Assembly: GCF_027497255.1 (NCBI RefSeq)
Contig: NZ_CP114903.1
Coordinates: 930,001 to 994,000 of the forward strand
Length of the DNA: 64,000 nt
Reading direction: 5' to 3'
From: Micromonospora sp. WMMD882
GTDB taxonomy: Bacteria > Actinomycetota > Actinomycetes > Mycobacteriales > Micromonosporaceae
The notes under the pieces were generated by a model that had not been told where the DNA came from, did no database searches, and was given only the letters and a program-made list of their open reading frames with translations. Made by a program: the position numbers and the translations under genes. Numbering within the stretch: the stretch's first letter is position 1; each line of letters starts with the position of its first letter. Below, in pieces: positions 40,801 to 48,700 of this stretch.

Positions 40801-41440
40801 GGGCGAGGTGGAACGCGTCCTCGGTGACTGCCCGGAGGTCGGTGGGCACGCCGTCCTGGCGGTGACCGACGACGGGGTGACCGAGCTGGTCGCCGTGTCG
40901 ACCGGCCCGGCCGACCCGGCGCGGGTACGCGAGTTCCTGCGGGCAAACCTGCCCGGGTACATGGTGCCGGCGCGGTGTCACCGGCTGCCCCGGCTGCCGG
41001 TCACCCACAACGGCAAGGTGGACCGGGCGGCCCTGCTGGCCGCCCTGGGCCGGACCACGGACGCCGCTCCCACCGCCCCCACGGCGGCCGGGACAGCGGC
41101 GCCGGCGTCCGGCACGGCCACACCGTCGCCGCCGCCGGCGTCCGGCACGGCCACACCGCCAGCGGCCGGCGGGACGGCGGTCGGCGCGGCCGGTGACCCG
41201 GTGTCGGCCGGTCTCGCGGACATCTGGCGGGACCTGCTCGGCGTCGCCGAGCCGGGCGCGGACAGTCACTTCTTCGCGCTGGGCGGCACCTCCATCAAGG
41301 CCCTGCACCTGGTCGGCGCGGTGCGCCGGCGGTTCGACGTCGACCTGCGGATCGTCACCGTGTTCCGGCGGCCGTCCTTCGCCGAGCTGGCCGAGGAGAT
41401 CACCGGACTGGTCCGCGCGGACGGCCGTACCGATGGTTGA
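37868..41440 (+). CDS. NRPS3: T-C-A-T, predicted aliphatic residue
   Basis: 1190 residues from the GTG at 37868 overlapping the carbamoyltransferase stop. It starts with a carrier domain (FFDLGGQSLQA near residue 42) with no adenylation domain of its own. A shortened C domain (~92-510) follows, with the altered motif HHLVADQHS, Gln replacing the usual Gly. A Gly-Pro-rich linker of three 27-bp repeats precedes A5 (~563-1058), and T5 (LGGTSIKA near 1138) ends the protein after an Ala/Pro/Thr linker. The A5 code reads DALFLGATFK, closest to branched-chain (Val/Ile) codes, low confidence. No thioesterase or reductase is present. An in-frame TTA codon lies at 39479-39481. Start of the P450 overlaps the stop by 8 nt. 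Confidence 0.93.
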   Translation: MSVDHEPTTVDATPYADLVHAAFRQALRLAEVPPEADFFDLGGQSLQAVEVALELRRRTGVPIDLDLLFRCRRPVDVAAFLARHAPSARETPLSATEERMLFLDRLHPGSPLYCVPVRYRFDGPLDAGALHDAAQELVADHEALRTCFTPDGRRLVRSAATLPWTVLDLTGEDPDRAATEARRHLAAEAVRPVPTDVPPLARACLVTEPGDRATLLLTLHHLVADQHSLDLLDRQLQRRYGDRVGLGRDLPPLRRRGLGGRSDESASRTYWRERLAGVGGRMTLPTDRPRPDVPGPRGEVAQAPVAPALAARLTELAAASAASEFMVLLAAYAAFLRRVGRPAGVRAADASDVVVGVPLSGRTADDEETVGMFVNVLPVRVRIDADTTFRGLVAELRGLVAAALAHQWTPLQELVAVAGRPGDHPLTQVSISHVDDRSWHWAPAGATVVRDVLPTGTAKYELLWTVTTDATSARSCLEASGDLFSRARTEDLHGKLLDTLDRLTAAPDAPVVTTLDPAGPVGSADPAGPVGSADPAGLVGSAGPVGRAVPAGDGYVRQPVDGPVHEQVAARARAHPTAVAVRDGQRRLSYGELDAAADGLARHLVGLGVRPGERVAVAAERGADAVTAFLAVLRAGAAYVPVDVAQPPARSQGIMRDSRVRLALCGPGAGEHVPFGVPTVDLADALAGASEAAEAGEPTRAAPAVAVTVRHPAYVMYTSGSTGAPKGVVVPHEAIGRLVPRSNFLRLGPEDVVAHLSNTAFDAATLEIWGALCAGATLVVVPREVALSPYRMGQFLAETGVTVMFTTNALLNAIVAHVPDAFAGLRVLLIGGDQYAVGPLRRMLAAGGPRHLRNAYGPTENTTFSAAHEVVPADLERGVVPIGGPIDGGYLRVLDDRLTPVAPGDTGELYVGGQGLADGYVEDPGRTCAAFVADPFAGRPGARLYRTGDLVRLLPDGGVVFLGRRDDQVKISGFRVELGEVERVLGDCPEVGGHAVLAVTDDGVTELVAVSTGPADPARVREFLRANLPGYMVPARCHRLPRLPVTHNGKVDRAALLAALGRTTDAAPTAPTAAGTAAPASGTATPSPPPASGTATPPAAGGTAVGAAGDPVSAGLADIWRDLLGVAEPGADSHFFALGGTSIKALHLVGAVRRRFDVDLRIVTVFRRPSFAELAEEITGLVRADGRTDG
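39413..39493 (+). repeat. Three 27-bp tandem repeats in the NRPS3 C-A linker
   Basis: Units at 39413-39439 and 39440-39466 are identical. The third (39467-39493) differs at the point that creates the TTA codon (39479-39481). The product is a repeated Asp-Pro-Ala-Gly-Pro-Val-Gly-Ser-Ala, and the frame is preserved. Confidence 0.9.
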
Positions 41441-42656
41441 GCGCGCCGGGATCGACCTGGGCGACCCGGACCGTTACCTCGACCCGGACCGGTTCGCGTG
41501 GTGGCGGCGGCACGCCGCCGCCGACGCCGTGCTGTGGAGCGGGGCCGGCACGTCGCCGAGCGGCTTCTGGTCGGTCTTCTCGCTGGCCGACTGCCGGGCG
41601 GTGCTGTCACCGAAGGCGCCGTTCACCTCCGAGTACGGCATGATGATCGGCTTCGACCGGGACCACCCGGACAAGGCGGGCGGCGGGATGCTGGTGGTCG
41701 CCGACGGGCCGCAGCACAGCCGGCTGCGCAGCGTGATCATGCCGTTCCTGTCCCGGGCGATGGCCGAGTCGCTGGCGGACGCCGTCCACGCCGAGGTGCG
41801 GCGGCTCGTCGCGGACGCGGTGGCCGGCGGCGGCCTCGACGTCGCCGCCACGCTCGGCCCGGTGATCCCGGCGAGCGTGGTCTGCCGGATCCTCGGCGTG
41901 CCGGCGTCCGACCGGGACATGCTCATCGAGCTGACCAGCCACGCCTTCGGCGGCGCGGACGACACGTTCGACAAGATGTCACCGGACGCCGCCCACTCGG
42001 AGATGATCCTCTACCTGGCCGACCTGGTGGCGCGGCGTCGCCGGCAACCGGGGGACGACCTGATCAGCGCCCTCGCCGGTGACCACCGGCTGCACCTGCG
42101 TGAGGTGCTGCTCAACTGCGACAACGTCCTCGTCGGCGGCAACGAGACCACCCGGCACGCGATCGCCGGCTGCTTCCACGCCCTGGCCGGCGCGCCCGAG
42201 ATCCTGGCCGGGCTGCGGGCCGACCCGGGTCTGGTCGGGGCGGCCGTCGAGGAGGTCATCCGGTGGACCTCACCGGCGATGCACGTGCTGCGGGTCGCCA
42301 CCGCCGACGTCGACCTGCCCGGCCAGCGGGTGGCGCGCGGCGAGGCGGTGGTGGCCTGGCTGCCGGCGGCCAACCGCGACCCCCGGCACTTCGAGGACGC
42401 CGACGACTTCCGTCCCCGGCGACCCGCCAACCACCATCTGGGTTTCGGGCACGGCCCGCACCACTGTCTGGGGGCGGCGCTGGCCCGCCTCGAGCTGCGG
42501 GCGCTGCTGCTGGCGTTGGCCGAGCACGTCGAGTCGGTCACCGTGCTCGACGAGCCGACGCCGCTGCGGTCCAACCTCGTGCACGGCTACCGCAACCTGC
42601 GGGTGCGGCTGGAACCCGTCCACCATGCGCAGTCGACCCGAAAGGCGCTGAGTTGA
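41433..42656 (+). CDS. Cytochrome P450, probable hydroxylase of a carrier-bound amino acid or the peptide
   Basis: 407 residues from the ATG at 41433, overlapping the NRPS3 stop by 8 nt. P450 signatures are intact: I-helix GGNETTRH near residue 233, ExxR in EEVIRWTSP and the heme loop FGHGPHHCLGAALAR near 332 with the Cys ligand. Length and style match soluble class I bacterial P450s. Those embedded in NRPS operons often hydroxylate the beta-carbon of carrier-bound residues. Here the adenylation-less T domain or T5 of NRPS3 could be the docking site, and the new hydroxyl could be the carbamoylation site. Ferredoxin and reductase partners are not in the window. Confidence 0.93.
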   Translation: MVERAGIDLGDPDRYLDPDRFAWWRRHAAADAVLWSGAGTSPSGFWSVFSLADCRAVLSPKAPFTSEYGMMIGFDRDHPDKAGGGMLVVADGPQHSRLRSVIMPFLSRAMAESLADAVHAEVRRLVADAVAGGGLDVAATLGPVIPASVVCRILGVPASDRDMLIELTSHAFGGADDTFDKMSPDAAHSEMILYLADLVARRRRQPGDDLISALAGDHRLHLREVLLNCDNVLVGGNETTRHAIAGCFHALAGAPEILAGLRADPGLVGAAVEEVIRWTSPAMHVLRVATADVDLPGQRVARGEAVVAWLPAANRDPRHFEDADDFRPRRPANHHLGFGHGPHHCLGAALARLELRALLLALAEHVESVTVLDEPTPLRSNLVHGYRNLRVRLEPVHHAQSTRKALS

Positions 42657-43934
42657 GTGAGTGCGTTCAAGGACCGCCGGTTCCGGCGGCTGTACGTCGG
42701 CGACGCCCTGTCCGGCTTCGGGGACACCGCGCTGCTGCTGGCCCTCGGTATCTGGATCAAGGATCTCACCGGTAGCAACTCGGCGGCCGGGGTGGTGTTC
42801 CTGGCGATGGGCCTGCCGGTGCTGTTCGCCCCGCTGGCCGGCCGGCAGATCGACCGGGTCCGCCGCAAGACGCTGCTGATCGTCACCAACGCCGTCGCCG
42901 GTCTGGCCGTGCTGACGCTGCTGTTCGTGCGCAGCGCCGACCAGGTGTGGCTCATCTACACCGTCGCCGTGATCCACGGCTGCGTCGCCACGGTGCTGAT
43001 GGCGGGCCGTAACGCCCTGCTCAAGGACCTGCTGCCGGCCGAGGATCTGGGCTCGGCCAACGCGGCGTTCGGCACCCTGTTCGGGTTCACCCGGATCCTG
43101 GCGCCGCTGGTCGGCTCCGGCATCTACGCCGCGGTCGGCGGTCCGACGCTGGCGCTGCTGGACGCGTTGACGTTCCTCGGCGCGATCATCGCGCTCGCCT
43201 CGGTGCGGGTGGTCGAGTCGTCGCCGGAGCCCAGCGGCGAACGGTTCGGCGACGAGTTGCTGGCCGGGCTGCGCCACATCCGGTCGGTGCCGCTGCTGTC
43301 GCAGGTCACCCTGGTCAGCGCCGTGGCGTTCGGGTCGGTGGGTTTCCTGGAGCCGGTCATCTTCGTGGTGGTCGAGGAGGGGCTGCACCGGCCGGCCGCG
43401 TTCTTCGGCGTGATCGTCAGCGTCCAGGGTGTCGGGTCGATCGTCGCGGGCTTCACCGGCGCGTGGCTGCTGCGCCGGGCCGGCGAGGCCCGGGCCATCG
43501 GCGGCGCGCTGATCGGGCTGGGCGTCGGCTGCGCCGCCCTGGCCGCCGGCGCGACACCTGTGGTGCTGGGCGGGGCCGTCGGGATCGGGCTCGCGGTCAC
43601 CTGGTTCTCCATCGGATGGAACACCACCCTGCAACGACACACGCCGTCCCGGTTGCAGGGGCGGGTGTTCACCACGGCGGGCATGCTGGTGACGGTCCCG
43701 CAGACGGCGGCCATCGGGGTGGCGGCCGGGCTCATCGTCGTCGTGGACTACCGGATCCTGCTGGCCGTCCTGTCGGTGGTGATCCTGCTCTGCGGCCTGC
43801 GCCTGCTGACCCGCCCGCAACCGGCCCCGGAGGCCGTCCCGGCCGGCGTGCCGGTGACGCCGCCTGGCGCGGAGGCCGTCCCGGCCGGCGTGGAGGCGAC
43901 GCCGGACCAGGCGGTCTCCGGCAACCGTTCCTGA
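42657..43934 (+). CDS. MFS exporter (EntS/MFS_3-like), probable peptide export and self-protection
   Basis: 425 residues from a GTG directly after the P450 stop. About 12 hydrophobic segments are visible, in two halves around a polar stretch at about residues 185-205. The MFS loop after helix 2 reads GRQIDRVRRKTLL. The N-terminus (FKDRRFRRLYVGDALSGFGD) matches the EntS-like subgroup that exports siderophores and peptides. The last 35 residues form a repeated Ala-Val-Pro-Ala-Gly-Val tail. Position inside the NRPS operon makes the cluster product the likely substrate. Confidence 0.9.
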   Translation: MSAFKDRRFRRLYVGDALSGFGDTALLLALGIWIKDLTGSNSAAGVVFLAMGLPVLFAPLAGRQIDRVRRKTLLIVTNAVAGLAVLTLLFVRSADQVWLIYTVAVIHGCVATVLMAGRNALLKDLLPAEDLGSANAAFGTLFGFTRILAPLVGSGIYAAVGGPTLALLDALTFLGAIIALASVRVVESSPEPSGERFGDELLAGLRHIRSVPLLSQVTLVSAVAFGSVGFLEPVIFVVVEEGLHRPAAFFGVIVSVQGVGSIVAGFTGAWLLRRAGEARAIGGALIGLGVGCAALAAGATPVVLGGAVGIGLAVTWFSIGWNTTLQRHTPSRLQGRVFTTAGMLVTVPQTAAIGVAAGLIVVVDYRILLAVLSVVILLCGLRLLTRPQPAPEAVPAGVPVTPPGAEAVPAGVEATPDQAVSGNRS

Positions 43935-43971
43935 CCGACGACGTCACACGACCCACCGGGAGGTGAGCCAC

Positions 43972-45666
43972 ATGACCACGACCGAGACGACGATCGCCCG
44001 TCGGACGGCGCGGGTGCCCTTCGTGGGCGACCGCTCCGGCCGGTGGCCGATGGCCTACAGCCAGAGCAACGTCTTCGACTGGCTGCCGTACGAGGGCAGC
44101 GGCGCGGTGTTCGTCCTGCACGTCGACCTGCCCACCGACTGTGCGCTGTCCGACGTGCTCGACGCGGTCGGCGTGCTGGTGTCCCGGCACGAGGGGCTGC
44201 GGACGGTGTACGACACGGGCGACGGCGACGGGCGGACCCAGCAGGTGTCCGGGAGCGGGCACGTCGACGTGCTGCTGCTCGAACTCGGGCCGCAGGCCCA
44301 CCGGCGCACCGGGATCACCGACCCGCCCCGACCGTTCGACCACGGTGGGGAGTACCCGGTCCGGATGGCGGTGACCACCGACGCCGGCCGACCGGTCCGG
44401 GCGGTCTTCGAGTTCTCCCACGCGGTGGCGGACCTGGTGGGCGCGGGCGTCCTGCTGGACGAGTTCGTCGCGCTCGTCGCGTCGCCCGCCGACCGGACCG
44501 TGGGACCGCCCCGGTGGCAGCCCGCCGACCAGGCCGAGTACGAGCGCACCCCCGAGGCCCGGCAGCGGATGGCGAAGACGCTGGCCTACTGGCGGGACCA
44601 ACTGCACGTGCTGCCGGCGTGCCTGCTCTCCGTCCCGGCCCGCCGGGAGGGGCCGCCGGAGTACCAGCTCGCCACCCTGCGGTCCGTGCCGGTGGCGGCG
44701 GCGCTGCGGACGGTCGCCAAACGCGCCCGGGTCACCCCGGCGACGGCGCTGGTCACCACGATGGCCACGCTGCTGTCCTGGTGGACCGACACCGACCTGG
44801 CGGCCCTGGACGCCCTCTACAGCAACCGGTCGCTGCCCCGGATGCGCGACTTCGTCGGCAGCATCGCGCAGAGCGCGCTGATCCCGTTCGCGCCCGCCGC
44901 GACGTTCCACCAGACCCTGTGGCGCAGCCACCTGGCGATCTTCAACTCCTACCAGCACGCCTACTTCGACGCGACGGCGGTGGCGGAGCTGGTGGAGACC
45001 GTCGGCGTCCGGCAGGGCTGCCAGCGGCACCGGGATCTGGTGATCAACGACATGAGCACCACCCGGGGCGGAGTCTTCGACGGGCGGGCCGGGATCCCGG
45101 TGCGCGGCACCGAGGTGGAGAGCGGGCTGGCGGCCACCACCACCGACCCGGTCCGGCTCACCATCCTCCAGACCGAGCCCGTCGCCGTGCTCGGCCTCAC
45201 CCACGACGTCCGGCACGTGACCGGCGACGAGGCCGCCGGGTTGCTGTGGGCGCTGGAACGGATCCTCACCACGGCCGCCGAGCGGGACTTCGACCTGACC
45301 GAGCTCGGCGCGGTGGCCGGACTCGACCGGGTGGTCCGGGGCGACGGCTGGGTGAAGGTGAACTCCTCCTGGATCGACCTGGTCGCCTGCGGACGGGCGT
45401 TGCGGGAGGCGGCCGGCGACCCGGCCGCCCGGGTGTTCGTCCGGGACGCCCCGGGTGGCGTCCGCTCGCTCGTCGGCTGCGCCGCCCCGCCGGACCGGCG
45501 GATCGGCCCCCGGGAGCTGCACGCGGCCACGGTCGCCGGCCTCGGCGGCCGGCACGGCGCGATCGCCCCGGACTACTACCTGGTCTGCGCCCGGCCGCCG
45601 GAGCGTCCCGACGACCAGGCCGCGTGGCAGGCCCAGCCGCTGCGGACGGCTGGCGCCGGCCGGTGA
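43972..45666 (+). CDS. Stand-alone condensation-domain protein, candidate release or capping enzyme
   Basis: 564 residues from the ATG at 43972, chosen because GGGAGG (43958-43962) lies 9 nt upstream; a GTG at 43963 abuts that site. The fold pattern is that of an NRPS condensation domain: an N-terminal chloramphenicol-acetyltransferase-like half (VGVLVSRHEGLRTVY) and the active-site motif FSHAVADLVG near residue 146, where the second His and the Asp remain but the first His is Ser. ALYSNRSLPRMRDFVGSIAQ fits the C-terminal half. No carrier or adenylation domain is attached. The cluster has no thioesterase, so this protein may release the chain by amide or ester formation, or add a cap. About 100 extra C-terminal residues are unexplained. 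Confidence 0.85.
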   Translation: MTTTETTIARRTARVPFVGDRSGRWPMAYSQSNVFDWLPYEGSGAVFVLHVDLPTDCALSDVLDAVGVLVSRHEGLRTVYDTGDGDGRTQQVSGSGHVDVLLLELGPQAHRRTGITDPPRPFDHGGEYPVRMAVTTDAGRPVRAVFEFSHAVADLVGAGVLLDEFVALVASPADRTVGPPRWQPADQAEYERTPEARQRMAKTLAYWRDQLHVLPACLLSVPARREGPPEYQLATLRSVPVAAALRTVAKRARVTPATALVTTMATLLSWWTDTDLAALDALYSNRSLPRMRDFVGSIAQSALIPFAPAATFHQTLWRSHLAIFNSYQHAYFDATAVAELVETVGVRQGCQRHRDLVINDMSTTRGGVFDGRAGIPVRGTEVESGLAATTTDPVRLTILQTEPVAVLGLTHDVRHVTGDEAAGLLWALERILTTAAERDFDLTELGAVAGLDRVVRGDGWVKVNSSWIDLVACGRALREAAGDPAARVFVRDAPGGVRSLVGCAAPPDRRIGPRELHAATVAGLGGRHGAIAPDYYLVCARPPERPDDQAAWQAQPLRTAGAGR

Positions 45667-45686
45667 CGGCGGGTCCCGGCCGGCGC

Positions 45687-45722
45687 CCCCGTGCGCGCCA
45701 CCGGAGGACGACGCGCACGGGG
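45687..45722. terminator. Bidirectional hairpin terminator ending the NRPS operon
   Basis: Perfect 11-nt arms CCCCGTGCGCG (45687-45697) and CGCGCACGGGG (45712-45722) around a 14-nt loop. It lies between the stop of the condensation protein (45666) and that of the convergent carboxylase (45733). Confidence 0.8.
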
Positions 45723-45732
45723 ACCGGTCGAC

Positions 45733-48700
45733 TCACGTCAGCCGGGACTCGATGGCCTCGATGACCCGGGGGCGCAGCTCGGCGGCGCGGATCACCGCGT
45801 CGACCGAGCCCACCCGCACGGCGCGCTGGATGTCGTGCACCCGGTCGAACTCCGCCGCCACCTCGCCGAGCTTCTCCGCCCGGACCGAGACCCGCAGCTC
45901 GTCGAGCTCGGCGGTCAGCGAGGCGCGCTCGGTTCCGGTGGCCGCGGCGACCCGGGCCTCCAGCTCCCGGACCCGCGGATCCGCGGCGGTACGGGCGTTG
46001 ACGTCGCCGGAGAAGACCACCGCGGCGGCCGGCGCGCCACCCAGCACCGAGGCGAACGAGCCCTCCAGCGCCAGCACCGTCATGTTCGGGTTCAACGCCT
46101 TGGAGAACACCACGAACGCGCCTCCGTGGTACCGCGAGATCACGCAGAACACGATCGGCCCGCGGAAGTTCACGATGGCCCGACCGATCTCGGCGCCGTA
46201 CTCCAGTTGGAGCTGGCGCATCGACTCGGGTGAGCCGTCGAAGCCGGACAGGTTCGCCAGCACGACCAGGGGGCGGTTGCCGCTGGCCGCGTTGATCGCC
46301 CGCGCGGCCTTCTTCGACGACCGTGGGAACAGCGTGCCCGCGGTGTAGGCGTCCGGGCCGTCGGTGGGCGGGAAACCCCGCCGGGGCACCGACCGGGACT
46401 CGATGCCGAGCAGGCACACCGGCCGGCCGCCGAGGTGCACGTCCTGCACCACGGCGGTCTCCGCGTCGGCCATGCCCGCCCAGCGTTCCAGCACCGGGTG
46501 GTCCTGGTCGGACAACGCCCGCATCACCGTACGGATGTCGAACGGCTTCTTGCGGTCCGGGTTGGCGTCGGCGGAGAAGATCTCCCCGACGGTACGGAAG
46601 TCGCTGCCCTCCACCGCGTGCGGGAAGTCCGACACGTCCCGGTCCAACGGGTCGGTGGTGACGGTCCGGCGCGGCGCGTCCTCGCCCGGCGCGACGTACG
46701 TGTGCTCGTAGTGCGCCATCAGCACGTCCCGCGCGGCGGTCAGGTTCGGCGCCCAGTACTGCGCCTGCCCGTTCGGGCCCATCACCCGGTCGTAGCCGCC
46801 GATGCCGAAGTTGTCCTCGGCGGACACCCCACCGGAGAAGTCCAGCGACTGCTTGCCGGTGAGCACCATCGCCGAGTCCGGCGTCATCACCAGGATGCCC
46901 CGGGTGTGCATGAGCATCGTCGCCTCGGCGTTCCAGTACGGCTGCGCGCCGACGTTGATGCCCGCGACCACGATGTTGATCTCGCCGCCGTTCTGGGTGA
47001 ACTCGACGATCCGCTTGAGCGCCGCGGCCACCCAGTCCATGTTCTCGGTGCCGGACTCCATCGAGATCCGCGCGCCGGAGGAGAGCGCGTACCACTCCAG
47101 CGGCACGCCCATCCGCTCGGCGAGGTCCAGCGCGGCGATCACCCGGCGGCACTCCGGCTCGGACAACGCGCCCAGCGACTTCGTCGGGTCGCCGAGCAGC
47201 ACCACCCGGGTGACGCCCTGCGGGTGACGCGACGTCGGCGTGCTGACCACGCCCGCGACGAGCCCCGCCCGGTTGCGCCCCTTCGGCCGGTCGACCGGGA
47301 TCAGCGCGTGGCGCTCGTCGAGGTCGTGCTCGACGAAGTCACCGAGCAGCCCGGTCAGCTCGTACGGGTAGACGGTGTTGCGGCTGGCCGCGCGCAGCAC
47401 CTTCTGCCGGTAGTCGTCCAGCGGCTCGACCGGCTCGTCCGAGGGCGCCCCGACGGTCAGCGTGCTGCCTCCGGCGGCGTCGAAGGTGATGCGCGCCGAG
47501 ACCTTGCTCAGCTCGCCGGTCTGCCGGTCGCGCCGGCGGGCGATGAACTGGATCTCCTCCAGCCCGGCGCCCGCGGTGGTCGGCAGCACCCGGCCGGCGA
47601 TCGTCTCCAGCTCGGCCCGGGTGAGGTCGCTCGGCGGCCAGACGTAGACCACGATCCGGTTGGTGTTGACCTGCTTCGAGGGCTGCCGCCGCGAACGTTC
47701 CTGGCGGATCGAGTCCAGGCAGGCGGCGACCACGTCCTCGGCCGTCGGCAGGGCGACCAGCCGGCCGTCGTGCTCGCGCAGCGCGGTCAGGTCGCGCACC
47801 TGCGCGAACGCGACGAGCCGCTGGTCGGACGGGTTCTCCCGGGCCACGCACTGGAAGAGGTAGACCTCCTCGTCCGACGACGGCAGCCGGGTCAGGTCGA
47901 ACTTGCCCAGCCGCTCCAGTTGCATCCGCTGCGCGATGTACGGGTGCAGCCCCCGCACCAGCCGCTCCTCGGTCATGCCGGCGGTCGACGGGCGGAACGT
48001 GAAGTGGTGGTGCATCACCGCGCCGCCGCGACCGGCGACGGTGGTGGTGACCCGCCGGATCTCGGTCGGCAGCGGCTGCGCGGCGACCACCTCGTGCAGC
48101 GCGGCGGCCATCGCGGCGGGCTCCTCCGGCTGGTTCTCCCAGCTCAGGTAGATGTCGGCGTCGACGGCGCCCGCGCCGGTCGCCAGCTCGGCCAGCCCGC
48201 GCAGCGCGCTGCCCAGCGCGTCGAAGCCGACCGCGGCGGAGACCAGGCACGAGTCGGCGCGCTCGGCGACCACGAAGGTGCAGCCGGCGACCTCGGCGGT
48301 GCGGACGTTGGTCAGCCCCTTGTTGCCGTAGTACCGCCGGGTCAGCACCTCCAGCATGACCGCGTTGTCCAGGTGGTCGCGGACCAGCCGCTGACCGAGC
48401 AGCCGCACCAGCGGCTCGGTGCTGCGCACCATCTCGGCGATGCGCTCGCCCCGGTCCGGCGCGTCCGGGTGCGCGTCCAGGTGGCGCAGGTGACGGCGGA
48501 CCTCGGCGTACACCCGGGCCCGGTTGCGGCGCAGCAGCGGCTGGGCGAACCAGGCGAACACCACGCCGCGCGCCAGGTCCGCGACCACCGGGAAGCGGAC
48601 CTGCGTCGCCGCCACCAGCCGCTCCAGCACGAGACCGGCGGGCTCCCGCAGCGCCTCGTCCGGCGGCGGCTCCCGCAGCCACGCGCGCAGCAACGCGGTG

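Noticed and set aside
20130..41440. Calling the peptide sequence as settled
   Set aside because: Specificity codes were aligned by eye. A2 (Thr), A3 (Phe) and A4 (Ser) are convincing, but A1 and A5 are not, and gene order need not equal assembly order around the extra T domain.
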